Shown: positions 14,313 through 14,328 of the stretch, in pieces
How the letters are laid out: every line of letters starts with the position of its first letter
Numbering within the stretch: position 1 is the first letter of the stretch
Assembly: GCA_021163625.1 (NCBI GenBank)
Contig: JAGGTS010000040.1
Coordinates: forward strand, 1-14,328
Source: a bacterium
Lineage (GTDB): Bacteria > Patescibacteriota > Minisyncoccia > Minisyncoccales > CG1-02-41-26
Length of the DNA stretch: 14,328 nt
Direction of reading: 5' to 3'
Program-made: the position numbers and the translations under genes
The notes under the pieces: generated by a model
Database searches by the model: none
What the model was told of the DNA's origin: nothing
The model's input: only the letters and a program-made list of their open reading frames with translations

Positions 14313-14328
14313 TTAAATTGGATGAAAA
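14292..14328 (+). CDS. Possible start of a plus-strand gene, cut by the right edge
   Basis: From the ATG at 14292 the frame reads MAVISKKLNWMK and is open to the window end. If real, it would be divergent from murB and its start codon would lie in the centre of the 40-bp palindrome. Twelve codons are too few to identify it, and no Shine-Dalgarno sequence precedes it. Confidence 0.2.
   Translation, partial: MAVISKKLNWMK

Overview
The window is an AT-rich bacterial chromosome segment with every clear gene on the minus strand, so transcription runs from the right end to the left. Several traits point to a Patescibacteria/CPR genome, most likely Parcubacteria-like: low GC with abundant AAA/TTT codons, an HTH protein joining sigma region 4 to a HARE domain, a short RecJ-like DHH protein, a membrane protein paired with a VirD4/HerA-like ATPase that carries a zinc ribbon, and AT-rich repeats between genes. 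This placement comes from gene content and style only; no rRNA or marker tree is available.

In transcription order (right to left): an intergenic right edge with a 40-bp near-palindrome and short tandem repeats; a strong sigma70-type promoter; a roughly 200-nt structured leader; murB (peptidoglycan precursor synthesis); a 556-bp non-coding block of inverted and tandem repeats; a 47-residue Lys-rich histone-H1-like protein, missed by ordinary ORF length cut-offs, with its own intrinsic terminator; secA, secD and secF (Sec motor and SecDF accessory complex); a sigma-region-4/HARE DNA-binding protein; a single-span membrane protein and its partner ATPase; pgk (glycolysis); a RecJ-like DHH phosphoesterase; and the N-terminal part of an RNase HI-like protein cut by the left edge.

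The secA-secD-secF run is a protein export cluster. The membrane protein and ATPase look like two halves of one machine: the tail of the first resembles the segment expected just before the ATPase domain of the second. The pgk, DHH and RNase H genes are nearly contiguous (1-nt and 15-nt gaps) and are probably co-transcribed.

The most unusual part is the leader upstream of murB. It begins at the predicted transcription start, holds three stable hairpins, and its first nucleotides can pair with the apical loop of the last hairpin. It is a candidate undescribed cis-regulatory or stand-alone RNA. Nearly all genes lack a Shine-Dalgarno sequence.
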